The notes under the pieces: model-generated | Told to the model about the DNA's origin: nothing | Databases searched by the model: none | The model's input: only the letters and a program-made list of their open reading frames with translations | Program-made: the position numbers and the translations under genes | Assembly: GCF_022829385.1 (NCBI RefSeq) | Contig: NZ_JAKSXX010000066.1 | Coordinates: 43,024 to 107,023, forward strand | DNA length: 64,000 nt | Source: Methylobacterium sp. J-070 | Lineage (GTDB): Bacteria > Pseudomonadota > Alphaproteobacteria > Rhizobiales > Beijerinckiaceae | Reading direction: 5' to 3' | Shown here: piece after piece, positions 9,329-18,162 of the stretch | How positions within the stretch are numbered: the stretch's first letter is position 1 | Layout: every line of letters starts with the position of its first letter

Positions 9329-10054
9329 ATGCAAAGCGAAGCGGCGCCGAAGGCTCTGCACGCCGCGATCATCATGGACGGCAACGGGCGTTGGGCGACG
9401 CAGCGCGGACTGCCGCGGCTCGCCGGGCATCATCGCGGCGTGGAAGCGATCCGGCGCACCGCCGAGGCCTGCCCGGATCACGGGATCGGCACGCTGACGC
9501 TCTACGCCTTCTCGGCAGACAATTGGCAGCGCCCGGTCGAGGAGGTCGGCGGGCTGATGCGGCTCCTGCGCTCCTACCTGCGGAACGAGACGCAGCGGCT
9601 CGCCCGCACCGGCACCCGGCTCAGCGTCGTGGGGCGGCGCGACCGGTTGCCGGACGGCATCCCCGCGGCGATCGCGGCCGCGGAAGCCGCGACCGCAGCG
9701 GGCACACGCCTCCATCTGCGCATCTGCGTCGACTATTCGGCCCGCGACGCGATCATCGCGGCAGCGCAGGGCCCTCAGGGCACCGACCCGATCACCCGGG
9801 AGAGCTTCGGCGCCCTGGTGGCGGGCCCGATGCACGGGTCGCCCGTCGAGGTCGACCTGCTGATCCGCACCGGCGGCGAGCGGCGGCTCTCGGACTTCAT
9901 GCTGTGGGAAGCGGCCTACGCCGAGTTGCATTTCACCGAACGGATGTGGCCCGATTTCGGGCCCGAGGACCTCGCCGAGGCGGTCGCCGAATTCACCCGC
10001 CGCGAGCGCCGATTCGGAGGGCTGAAGGCGCCGGCCGTCTCCGCCGCCGCTTGA
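9329..10054 (+). CDS. uppS: Isoprenyl transferase (undecaprenyl diphosphate synthase family)
   Basis: A 241-residue cis-prenyltransferase. The pyrophosphate-binding motif MDGNGRWA lies at residues 16-23, AFSADNWQRP near 55, and the C-terminal block RTGGERRLSDF...AYAELHF near 190-215 (family consensus RTSGE-R-SNF). The enzyme condenses isopentenyl diphosphate with farnesyl diphosphate to the C55 lipid carrier of cell-wall synthesis, in the cytosol at the membrane. ATG 9329 is chosen: it has a GGGAG ribosome site 8 bases upstream and starts just before the conserved domain. The gene is not next to cdsA or dxr as in many genomes, so it could be an additional copy. coaBC follows 43 nt later. Confidence 0.85.
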   Translation: MQSEAAPKALHAAIIMDGNGRWATQRGLPRLAGHHRGVEAIRRTAEACPDHGIGTLTLYAFSADNWQRPVEEVGGLMRLLRSYLRNETQRLARTGTRLSVVGRRDRLPDGIPAAIAAAEAATAAGTRLHLRICVDYSARDAIIAAAQGPQGTDPITRESFGALVAGPMHGSPVEVDLLIRTGGERRLSDFMLWEAAYAELHFTERMWPDFGPEDLAEAVAEFTRRERRFGGLKAPAVSAAA

Positions 10055-10097
10055 GGGTGCTTGACGGGCGCGTCCCGGCGCGCAGAGGGTTTCCGGC

Positions 10098-11366
10098 ATG
10101 ACCGAGACCCTCGCCAACCGACGCGTCCTCCTCGTGATCGGCGGGGGCATCGCGGCCTACAAGGCCCTCGACCTGATCCGGCGCCTGCGTGAGCGCGGAG
10201 CCGAGGTCTGCCCGCTGCTTACCGCCGGGGGGCAGCAATTCGTCACCCCGCTCGCCGTGGCGGCGCTCGCCGGCGAGCGGGCGCATACCGACCTGTTCGA
10301 CCGGGCCGAGGAAGCCGATATCGGCCATATCAAGCTGGCCCGGCAGGCGGATGCCGTGGTGGTGGCGCCGGCCACCGCCAATCTGATGGCCCGCATGGCC
10401 GGCGGGCACGCCGCCGACCTCGCGACCACGGTCCTCCTGGCGACCACCCTGCCGATCCTGATCGCCCCGGCCATGAACGTGCAGATGTGGGCGCACCCGG
10501 CGACCCGCCGCAACCGCGCGATTTTGGAGGGCGACGGCGTCCGGTTCGTCGGCCCGAATTCCGGACGGATGGCTGAGCCGGAGAGCGGCCCGGGCCGGAT
10601 GGCCGAACCCTCCGAGATCGCCGACGCCCTCGAGGGGATGCTGGCCGAGGTCGGCACGCCGGGCCCGGGCCGCGGGTTTTTGGCCGGACGTCCGGGCGCG
10701 GGAACGCGCGCCCTCGCGGGTCGGCGGGTCGTCGTGACCTCCGGGCCGACCCATGAGCCGATCGACCCGGTGCGCTATCTCGCCAACCGCTCCTCCGGCC
10801 GCCAGGGCCACGCCATCGCGGCGGCGGCCGCCGAGGCCGGGGCCGACGTCACCCTGATCTCCGGGCCGGTGGCGATCCCGGATCCCGCCGGCGTGGCCAT
10901 GGTCCGGGTCGAGACCGCCCGGGAGATGCTGGCCGCCGTCCAAACGGCGCTGCCCGCCGACATCGCGATCTTCGCGGCCGCAGTGGCCGACTGGCGTCCG
11001 GAGACCGAGGCCGGCTCCAAGAAGCTCAAGAAGGACGGCAGCGGCCCGGCACCGCTGCCCCTCGTCGAGAACCCCGACATCCTCGCCACCGTGGCCCGTC
11101 TGGACACGGGGCGTCCGCCCCTCGTGGTGGGTTTCGCCGCGGAGACCGACACGGTGCTCGACCACGCGCGCGCCAAGATCGCCCGTAAGGGCTGCGACCT
11201 GATCGTGGCCAACGACGTGTCGGCCGCGGGCGGCGTCATGGGCGGGACAGAGAACGCGGTCCATCTGATCCACCGCGACGGCACGTTGGATAGCTGGCCG
11301 CGCCTCGGCAAGGACGAGGTCGCCCGCCGCCTCGTGGCGCATCTGGCCGGCCTGCTGGCTCGCTGA
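10098..11366 (+). CDS. coaBC: Bifunctional phosphopantothenoylcysteine decarboxylase / phosphopantothenate-cysteine ligase
   Basis: A 422-residue fusion that makes 4'-phosphopantetheine for coenzyme A. The N-terminal CoaC half is a flavoprotein decarboxylase: GGGIAAYKALDLIRRL, catalytic-region His in DIGHIKLA, and the substrate motif APAMNVQMW are present. The C-terminal CoaB half starts near residue 210 (VTSGPTHEPIDPVRYLANRSSG) and carries AAAVADWRP and SKKLKKDGSG. Odd point: the CoaC active-site Cys, usually in an ACGE-type loop, is replaced. The aligned loop reads GRMAEPESGPGRM, with Glu160 where the Cys is expected. Either catalysis differs in this lineage or my alignment is imperfect. 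The gene follows uppS by 43 nt. Confidence 0.9.
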   Translation: MTETLANRRVLLVIGGGIAAYKALDLIRRLRERGAEVCPLLTAGGQQFVTPLAVAALAGERAHTDLFDRAEEADIGHIKLARQADAVVVAPATANLMARMAGGHAADLATTVLLATTLPILIAPAMNVQMWAHPATRRNRAILEGDGVRFVGPNSGRMAEPESGPGRMAEPSEIADALEGMLAEVGTPGPGRGFLAGRPGAGTRALAGRRVVVTSGPTHEPIDPVRYLANRSSGRQGHAIAAAAAEAGADVTLISGPVAIPDPAGVAMVRVETAREMLAAVQTALPADIAIFAAAVADWRPETEAGSKKLKKDGSGPAPLPLVENPDILATVARLDTGRPPLVVGFAAETDTVLDHARAKIARKGCDLIVANDVSAAGGVMGGTENAVHLIHRDGTLDSWPRLGKDEVARRLVAHLAGLLAR

Positions 11367-11648
11367 CGCCGGTACGCCGCGCCCGGCTCCGGCCGTAGGG
11401 CGTTGGAGGACGACCGGACGTCTCCGTGATCGCGATCCAGGATGTATATTGTCTTCGGTAAATATTTTCCTACTTCTCTTACTCTCCGAACGGATCATAA
11501 TTCAATTTTGCAAATCAAGTGCCATTCGTCGCGCGACTACATGCGAAGGTTTTTCTTGAAAAATAATTGAGCACGTCCGATTTTTCTGTCCGGAAACGTG
11601 ATTCGCTGCGGATCCGTCTCTCTTTCATCGCGCCGCTGGAGATGAGCG

Positions 11649-13748
11649 ATGGTCCGCCTGCGAAACGTCTCGATCCGCTCGACGATGGGCCTGGTGTTTG
11701 TCGTCCTGGGATTGATCATCGTCATTTACGCGACGCAAGCCCTCATCGGGGCACGGCGCCAGGCGGACCGATCGGAGGCGAGCATCGCCCTGGTGCGGGC
11801 CAGCCGCGCACTGCTCCAGACGCTCTACGCGATGCGGCTGGAACGCGGCGCGACCCTGCAGTTCCTCGCCGCCGCCGAGCCCATGGATGCGGAGACCCTG
11901 GCGTCGCTCTATGCGGATCGGCAGCGCGCGGTCACCGGCCTGGATAAGGTGACGGCGCTCGTGGGCGACATGGGTCTGCCGGCCGTCAGGGAGGCGCTCG
12001 GTCCGCTCCGGACGGCGCGCGAGCGGGTGGAGCGCCTCCGCCCCCGGGTCGATGCCGCCCTGCGCGTGTCCAGGATCCAACGCGACGGGGCCGTCACCCA
12101 GGAGGCGCAGACCGCCTTCCTGGCCATGCTCGACGCCCTCGGGGCAACGACGGATGCGGTGGATGCCGCGATCCCGCGCTCCGACACGATGCTCGGGCGC
12201 GACCTCACCCTCAAGCGGGCCGCTTGGGCGACCCGCATGGCGAACGGGGCCGTCGCCCTGCGGGTACAGGCCTCCCTATCGGCCGGCACGTTCTGGTCGC
12301 CCGCGGAGGCGATGGCCGCCGCCGAGGAGCGGGGCCGGCTCGACGCCTCCTGGAAAACCGTCATCGAGACGGCATCCGGCCTCTCGGACCCGGTCCGGGC
12401 GGCCTTCGAGAAGGCCCGCGCCAACAACTTCGAGGGGGCGGCCCTCGCCCGTCGCCTCACGGTTGCGACCGCGCTGGCCCAGCACGCTCCGCCGGGGATC
12501 ACGCTTCAGGAGGCCCGGAAGCTCGACACGCCGGAACAGGCGACCCTCGTGGACCTCGCCTCTGCGGCCCTCGACGAGATGGTCGAACGGGCCGAGGCCC
12601 TGGCGCGGGAGGCGCGGGGCGGCCTGATCCTCAACCTTGCCGCCCTGCTGGTGTCCGGCGCGCTGGTCGCCCTCGGCCTGGTGGCGCTGTTCCGCGTCGT
12701 CCTCGGGCCGATCCGGACGATGACCGGAACCATGCAGGCCCTGGCTGACGGCGACGTGTCCGTGGCGGTACCGCTGCGCGACCAGGACAACGAGCTCGGC
12801 GCCATGGCCAGGACGGTGCAGGTGTTCAAGGACAGCCTGATCCGCACCCGCGCTCTGGAGGCCGAGGCCGCCCAGACGCGGATCGCCGCCGAGGCGCATC
12901 GCAAGACCGGCATGCATCAGATGGCCGAGCGCTTCGAGACCGCCATCGGCGGCATCATCGGTCGGGTCTCCGCGTCCGCCACGCAGCTGCAGGCCACCGC
13001 CCAGACCATGACCGCCACCGCGACCCGGACCGCAGGCCAGTCCACCGCGGCCGCGGCGGCGGCCGAGCAGGCCGCCTCCAACGTCAACACCGTGGCGGCC
13101 TCGGCCGAGGAGTTGGGTTCGTCGGTCCAGGAAATCGGCCGGCGGGTCGACGGCTCCGTCAAGCTGGCGGTCGATGCGTCCGCCGAGGCCGGCCAGACGG
13201 GGGCGCTGGTGCAGGAGCTGAGCAGCGCCGTCGGCCGGATCGGCGACGTGGTCGGCCTGATCTCGGATATCGCCGGGCAGACCAACCTGCTGGCGCTGAA
13301 CGCCACGATCGAAGCCGCCCGCGCCGGCGAGGCGGGCCGCGGTTTCGCGGTGGTCGCCTCGGAGGTCAAAGCCCTGGCCGATCAGACCGCCAAGGCGACC
13401 GGGGAGATCTCGGCACAGATCGCCAGGGTCCAGGCCTCAACCGGCCAGGCGGTGAAGGCGATCGGCTCGATCACGGCCCGCATCCAGGAGATCAGCGACG
13501 TGGCGCTCTCGATCGCCGCCGCCGTCGAGGAGCAGGGTATGGCGACCCGGGAGATCGCCCGCAATGTCGGCCAGGCCGCCGCGGGAACCGGCGACGTGAC
13601 CGGCAACATCAACGGCGTGGCTGTGGCCGCCGAGGAGACCGGCAGGGCGGCGAGCCAGGTTCTCGGCGCGGCCTCCGAGCTGTCACGCGGGGCCGACCAT
13701 CTCTCCGTTGAGGTCGAGCGCTTCCTCGACACCGTGCGGGCGGCCTGA
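11649..13748 (+). CDS. Methyl-accepting chemotaxis protein with periplasmic four-helix sensor and HAMP domain
   Basis: A 699-residue chemoreceptor. One membrane helix lies at about residues 10-35, a long helical periplasmic domain (roughly 36-320, probably a nitrate/nitrite-sensor or four-helix bundle type) follows, and a second membrane helix is near 325-350. A HAMP domain (350-410) and the cytoplasmic signalling coiled coil come next. The hairpin tip [20 protein letters not shown], which docks CheA/CheW, is intact. The gene has a 280-nt AT-richer upstream region. Its signalling half is very similar to that of the chemoreceptor encoded on the opposite strand 2.6 kb downstream. No C-terminal CheR-docking pentapeptide is seen. 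Confidence 0.9.
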   Translation: MVRLRNVSIRSTMGLVFVVLGLIIVIYATQALIGARRQADRSEASIALVRASRALLQTLYAMRLERGATLQFLAAAEPMDAETLASLYADRQRAVTGLDKVTALVGDMGLPAVREALGPLRTARERVERLRPRVDAALRVSRIQRDGAVTQEAQTAFLAMLDALGATTDAVDAAIPRSDTMLGRDLTLKRAAWATRMANGAVALRVQASLSAGTFWSPAEAMAAAEERGRLDASWKTVIETASGLSDPVRAAFEKARANNFEGAALARRLTVATALAQHAPPGITLQEARKLDTPEQATLVDLASAALDEMVERAEALAREARGGLILNLAALLVSGALVALGLVALFRVVLGPIRTMTGTMQALADGDVSVAVPLRDQDNELGAMARTVQVFKDSLIRTRALEAEAAQTRIAAEAHRKTGMHQMAERFETAIGGIIGRVSASATQLQATAQTMTATATRTAGQSTAAAAAAEQAASNVNTVAASAEELGSSVQEIGRRVDGSVKLAVDASAEAGQTGALVQELSSAVGRIGDVVGLISDIAGQTNLLALNATIEAARAGEAGRGFAVVASEVKALADQTAKATGEISAQIARVQASTGQAVKAIGSITARIQEISDVALSIAAAVEEQGMATREIARNVGQAAAGTGDVTGNINGVAVAAEETGRAASQVLGAASELSRGADHLSVEVERFLDTVRAA

Positions 13749-13819
13749 GCGACCGCCCGGACGAGGATCGCCGGCCTCCCTGGCCTGCACCGGCCCGAGT
13801 CGATAGAAGGCCCCCGACG

Positions 13820-13840
13820 GCCGGCGCGCACGGCGCCGGC
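13820..13840. terminator. GC-rich hairpin between chemoreceptor and FKBP genes
   Basis: A perfect 8-bp stem (GCCGGCGC paired with GCGCCGGC) closes a 5-base loop, 70 nt after the chemoreceptor stop and just before the ribosome site of the next gene. No T-run follows, so it may be a weak terminator or a structured 5' leader. Confidence 0.3.
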
Positions 13841-13854
13841 TCCAGGGAGAAACC

Positions 13855-14271
13855 ATGCCTCGCCTGTCCCTCATCGCCGGAGCCGCGTTCATCGCCATGA
13901 CAGCAGCCGCGAATGCCGAGATCGTCACCCTGCCCTCGGGCCTGAGATACCAGGACGAGGTCGTCGGCACCGGCCCCGAGCCGAAGGCCGGGCAGCAGGT
14001 CACCGTCCAGTACACCGGCTGGCTCGACGAGGGCGGCAAGAAGGGCACGAAGTTCGACTCGTCCCGCGACCGCAACCAGCCCTTCTCCTTCCCCCTCGGC
14101 GCCGGACAGGTCATCAAGGGCTGGGACGAGGGCGTCGCCACCATGAAGACCGGGGGCAGGCGCACCCTGATCATCCCGCCGGCGCTCGGCTACGGCGCCC
14201 GGGGTGCCGGCGGCGTGATCCCGCCGAACGCCACGCTGATCTTCGACGTCGAGCTTCTCGGCGCGAAGTAG
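13855..14271 (+). CDS. FKBP-type peptidyl-prolyl cis-trans isomerase, exported
   Basis: A 138-residue single-domain FKBP. An N-terminal signal peptide (residues 1-22, ending AANA|E) sends it to the periplasm. The domain shows [54 protein letters not shown] and [11 protein letters not shown], with the usual aromatic active-site residues in place. It catalyses proline isomerisation during folding of exported proteins. A good ribosome site (AGGGAG) precedes ATG. It lies between the chemoreceptor and the jetA gene on the same strand and is probably unrelated to either. Confidence 0.92.
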   Translation: MPRLSLIAGAAFIAMTAAANAEIVTLPSGLRYQDEVVGTGPEPKAGQQVTVQYTGWLDEGGKKGTKFDSSRDRNQPFSFPLGAGQVIKGWDEGVATMKTGGRRTLIIPPALGYGARGAGGVIPPNATLIFDVELLGAK

Positions 14272-14305
14272 GCCACGCCTGCGCGACGGCGCGAGACCCC
14301 AGAGA

Positions 14306-15676
14306 ATGCTGTTCGCGCAGCTGCCCGACGAGCTGTTCAAGCCGCTGGCCTCGTCGAGCCGCGGCTTCAACGCCGCCCTGCTCCTGCACCTGCACCGGCG
14401 CGTCCTCGGGGCGGAGCCGGTGCGCAAGGCCGAGCTCCTGGCCGAGATCGGTGATTTCGCCGCCGGCTGGAGCGATCCGGAGGTCGGCGGCGACGAGCCG
14501 ATCTCCGCCGACCCGGCGGAGCGCCGGGCGGCGCTCTACCGGCGTCTCCTCGAGACCGGCTGGCTGCTCGAGCGTCGCGAGCGCTACGTGCCGGTCGTGG
14601 AATTCGACCCCGAGGCCCGGCTCCTTCTCGAGGAGCTGTCGCGGCTGGAACGGGGCGAGACCCGCTCGTACGGCGGGGCCGTGCTGGAGGTGCTCGGCGG
14701 CCTGGAGAGCGCCCTGTCGGATCCGGGAAGCCGGTCGGAGGCGCTCTCGAACGCGGCGCGGGCGGCGGCGGCCTTCCTGGCGCACGTGCGCGGTCTCGCC
14801 GCCGGCATGCGCAAGGTCGAGGAGCGGATCCTGCGCGAGCCCGACCGCGCCAAGACCTTCCGGCTGTTCTTCGAGGAATTCGTCGAGCGCCACCTGATCA
14901 GCGACTACCGGACGCTGCACACCCGCTTCAACCCGTTCCGCTTCCGCGCCAGCGTGGTGCGGGAGGCCGGCCGCGCCCTGCGCGACGTCCTCACCGTCCG
15001 GGCTCTAGCCGAAGGCCTGATCCGCGAGGGCCGCAGCCCCGATCTCGACGCGGCCCAGCGGGCGGTCCGGGGGGACCTCGCCCAGATCCTGACGGTGTTC
15101 GAGGGGCTCGACAACCATCTCGACGCGGTCGACGCCGTCGTGGCGCGCCTGGAACGCCGGATCGGGGCCGCCCTGCACGTCATGGACCGGCCGGATCCGA
15201 GCGGGGTCGAGCGAGTTGCCGCGATGCTGCGCGCCGTCGGGGGCTCGGAGATCGCCCCGGAGGTGCCGCCCGATGTCTCGCTGGTGCGTCCCCCCATCGG
15301 CCACGCGCATCTCCAGGCGCCGCGGGCGCGCAGGAGCGCGATCGACGTCGAACCGCTGCCGGACGTGGACGACGATCCGGTGGTCGACGCCTTCGCGGCC
15401 GCCAAGGCGGCGTTCCGCCGCCGCACCACCGTGACCCCCGAGAGCATGACCGCCTTCGTGGAGGCCCGGCTCGCCGAGGCGCCGAAGCTGCACGGCTCCG
15501 AGATCGTCATCGCCACCGTGGACGACTTCATCGTGTTCCAGCGCCTGCGCGAGATCGACGTATTGTTCGATGCGGCGCTGGGCGCCCGATACGCGCTCAC
15601 GCGGCTGCCCGAGCGGGTCGCCAACGGCTGGCTCGACTGCCCGGATTTCGTCCTGGAGCGGCAACGCGGTGCTTGA
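14306..15676 (+). CDS. jetA: Wadjet/MksBEF-type kleisin subunit JetA (MksF-like)
   Basis: A 456-residue protein that I recognise as the JetA/DUF5716 family, from its start (MLFAQLPDELFKPLA followed by FNAALLLHLHRRVLG), the helical middle and the overall length. JetA is the MukF-like kleisin that links the heads of a bacterial SMC-type complex. In type I Wadjet systems JetABC extrudes DNA loops and JetD then cleaves small circular DNA. The N-terminal winged-helix region spans about 1-120, long helices follow, and a low-complexity linker sits near 320-360. jetB overlaps its last 8 bases, showing translational coupling. No jetD is found anywhere in the window. Confidence 0.85.
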   Translation: MLFAQLPDELFKPLASSSRGFNAALLLHLHRRVLGAEPVRKAELLAEIGDFAAGWSDPEVGGDEPISADPAERRAALYRRLLETGWLLERRERYVPVVEFDPEARLLLEELSRLERGETRSYGGAVLEVLGGLESALSDPGSRSEALSNAARAAAAFLAHVRGLAAGMRKVEERILREPDRAKTFRLFFEEFVERHLISDYRTLHTRFNPFRFRASVVREAGRALRDVLTVRALAEGLIREGRSPDLDAAQRAVRGDLAQILTVFEGLDNHLDAVDAVVARLERRIGAALHVMDRPDPSGVERVAAMLRAVGGSEIAPEVPPDVSLVRPPIGHAHLQAPRARRSAIDVEPLPDVDDDPVVDAFAAAKAAFRRRTTVTPESMTAFVEARLAEAPKLHGSEIVIATVDDFIVFQRLREIDVLFDAALGARYALTRLPERVANGWLDCPDFVLERQRGA

Positions 15677-16289
15677 GGGGTTCCGCGCCATCATCGACGG
15701 CGACGAGCCCCCGCCCCCCGGGGCCCGGGCGCCGGACGCCGAGGAACTGACCCGCGCCCTCCAGGTCCTGCTGAAGGGCCAGGTGATCTACGCGGATACG
15801 CAGGGCATCGGCCGGTCCTACGAGATCGCCCGGCACTACGCGCCGTTCTTCACCGATTACTTCGCCTGCCTCGGCTACGCGGTCACGCTGTCCCACCGCG
15901 ACCAGATGGTCTCGCTGAGCCCGGCCGCAGACGCGCCGCGCCACGACATCGTCTCCGAACGCCTGCGCAAGGACGAGACCCTGGTGCTGCTCGCCCTCCG
16001 GCTCCTCTACGAGGAGGGCCTGCGCGACCACCGCGCCGGCACCGACGGGATCGTGGCCTGCACCACGGACGAGATCGTCGAGAAGATCCGCAGCGTGGCG
16101 CGGAACGAGCCCCCCGAGGAGGGGCGTCTCGCCGACATCCTGCGGCTCTATGCCAAGCGCGGGGGCCTGCGGCTCGGCGAACGCGACCGGGTCGAGCGGG
16201 TCACGCCGCTCGCCCTTCTGCCGGGCCTGACGGTGCTGGCGTCCGACGCGTGGCTGGAGCGCCTGCGCGCCTGGTCCGAAGCCGGCTGA
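15669..16289 (+). CDS. jetB: Wadjet/MksBEF-type KITE subunit JetB (MksE-like, DUF4194)
   Basis: A 206-residue protein starting at GTG 15669, 8 nt inside the end of jetA. Features typical of DUF4194/MukE-like proteins are an early helix (LTRALQVLLKGQVIY), a winged-helix segment around YEIARHYAPFFTDYFACLGYAV, and LRKDETLVLLALRLLYEEGL. These proteins bind the kleisin and DNA. The gene is followed after 24 nt by the stop codon of an opposing chemoreceptor gene, so the SMC partner that usually comes directly next is displaced by 1.9 kb. An earlier start in frame would read through jetA and is not credible. Confidence 0.85.
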   Translation: MLEGFRAIIDGDEPPPPGARAPDAEELTRALQVLLKGQVIYADTQGIGRSYEIARHYAPFFTDYFACLGYAVTLSHRDQMVSLSPAADAPRHDIVSERLRKDETLVLLALRLLYEEGLRDHRAGTDGIVACTTDEIVEKIRSVARNEPPEEGRLADILRLYAKRGGLRLGERDRVERVTPLALLPGLTVLASDAWLERLRAWSEAG

Positions 16290-16313
16290 GGCCGACCGGG
16301 GCCGGATCGCCGA

Positions 16314-17990
16314 TCAGGCCGCGCGCACCGTTGCGAGGAAACGCTCGACCTCGGCCCCGAGATGGTCCGCTTGGCCCGTCATCTCGGAGGCCGAGGCCAG
16401 CACCTCTTCGGCCGCCGCCCCGGTCGCGTCGGCCGCGTCGGCGACATCCGTGACGTTGACCGTGACGGCTCCGGTCCCGACCGCCGCCTGGGCAACGTTG
16501 CGGACGATCTCCTGGGTGGCCGCCCCCTGCTGCGCCACCGCGGACGCGATCGAGGTCGCCGTCTTGTCGATCTCGCGGATGCGCGTCGCGATACCGTCGA
16601 TCGCCCGGACGGCGTTGCCGGTCGAATCCTGAATCTGCCCGATTTGCCGGCCGATCTCCTCGGTGGCCCTGGCGGTCTGACCCGCCAGCGCCTTGACCTC
16701 GGCCGCCACGACCGCGAAGCCGCGGCCCGCCTCCCCGGCCCGCGCGGCCTCGATCGTCGCATTGAGCGCGAGCAGATTCGTCTGTTCGGCGATCGCCGAG
16801 ATCACCGCCACGACTTCCCCGATCCGCCGCGCCCCGTCGCTCAGATCCTGGACCAGACCGGTCGTCGAGGCCGCCTCCCGGACGGCCACCTTCGCCAGGT
16901 TCGCCGAAGACACGACCTGACGGCCGATCTCGTCCACTGAGGAACCGAGTTCCTCGGCTGCCGACGCCACCGTGTTGACGTTCGCGGCGGCTTCCGCGGC
17001 GGCCGCGGTCGCGCCCGTGGAGCGGTGGGCCGTCCTGGCTGCCGTCGCGGCGAGGCTCTGGGCGGTCCCCTGCAACTGCGTCGCCGCCCCCGCGACCGTC
17101 CGGACGATACCGCCGATGGCGGTCTCGAAGCTCTCCGCGAGGTCGCGGATCGCCTGCCGGCGCCGGGCTTCGGTGTCGGCGCGGGCCTGGGCGGACGCGT
17201 CCTCCAGGGCGCGGGCGTTCAGCAGGCTCTGCTTGAAGACCTGCACGGCCGCCGACATGTCGCCGATCTCGTCGCGCCGCCCCACGGAGGGCACCGCCAC
17301 CGCAGTCTCGCCGCCCGCGAGCCGGCGCATGGCGTCGGCCATGCGGGAGATCGGGCGCGAGACGCCGAGCAGGGCGTAGAGCGCGGCGGCCACCGCGACC
17401 GCCAGCGTGATCGCCAGGATCACCACGGTCCAGGAGACGGCGCTCGCCTGGCTCGCCCGGACGGACCGGCCGGCCTCCGTCATGGCCCTGACATGCAGAT
17501 CCACCAGCGCGCGTGCGGCCTTCGATGCCTCCTGGTAGTGGGCGTTCATGGCACCCCGGTAATAGGCCATCGCGGCCTCGCGCTGACCGAGTCCGAAGCC
17601 GCGCAGGCGATCCCAGTCGTAGAACTGGACCTTGAGCTTGGCGGCCAGGGTGTCGAACAGGGCCTGCTCGTCCGGCGCGGAGATCCGGGCCCGATAGGCC
17701 TCGACCGCGGCGGTCCGGTCCTTGAGCAGGTCTTCCACCGCCTTGCGGCTCGTATCGCGCTCGGCCTCCGTGTCCGCCGTGGCCGACCGGACCTGGAGAA
17801 GGCGCGCCTTGACGACCATCCCGTCGATCGCTTCCGCCGCATTCAAGGATGGGATCGCGCGATCGAGCAGCTCGGTCAATCTCTGATCGATAAATCGTAT
17901 TCGCGCGATCGTCGTACCGCCCTGAATGCAGGCTGCCGCCAGCATCAGGAGAAAGAGACCGCTGAGCTTCAGCTTGAGGCCGGCGCGCAT
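16314..17990 (-). CDS. Methyl-accepting chemotaxis protein inserted between jetB and jetC
   Basis: A 558-residue chemoreceptor. A first membrane helix is at about 8-30, a helical periplasmic four-helix-bundle domain (30-190) is followed by a second membrane helix (about 190-212), then a HAMP domain and the signalling coiled coil with the intact tip [20 protein letters not shown]. It ends FLATVRAA, as the other chemoreceptor upstream ends FLDTVRAA. It lies antisense between jetB and jetC. Its periplasmic domain is shorter than that of the other copy and dissimilar to it, while the signalling halves are close. Ligand unknown; it should act through a CheA/CheW array encoded elsewhere. Confidence 0.9.
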   Translation of the reverse strand: MRAGLKLKLSGLFLLMLAAACIQGGTTIARIRFIDQRLTELLDRAIPSLNAAEAIDGMVVKARLLQVRSATADTEAERDTSRKAVEDLLKDRTAAVEAYRARISAPDEQALFDTLAAKLKVQFYDWDRLRGFGLGQREAAMAYYRGAMNAHYQEASKAARALVDLHVRAMTEAGRSVRASQASAVSWTVVILAITLAVAVAAALYALLGVSRPISRMADAMRRLAGGETAVAVPSVGRRDEIGDMSAAVQVFKQSLLNARALEDASAQARADTEARRRQAIRDLAESFETAIGGIVRTVAGAATQLQGTAQSLAATAARTAHRSTGATAAAAEAAANVNTVASAAEELGSSVDEIGRQVVSSANLAKVAVREAASTTGLVQDLSDGARRIGEVVAVISAIAEQTNLLALNATIEAARAGEAGRGFAVVAAEVKALAGQTARATEEIGRQIGQIQDSTGNAVRAIDGIATRIREIDKTATSIASAVAQQGAATQEIVRNVAQAAVGTGAVTVNVTDVADAADATGAAAEEVLASASEMTGQADHLGAEVERFLATVRAA

Positions 17991-18162
17991 AACGTCACCG
18001 TCTGTTTCAAAGTCCGCGAGGATAAGCTTGAGATGACTTCCGGCAAGCGCGTGTTTCGATGACGAGTTGATCGGCGGCGGGCTCTGTCACCGGCTTGCAT
18101 CCGCCGCCGAGTCCGGCCAACTGGGCCGGTCATCGTCCGCCCCGGCCCGGCTCACCGACATC

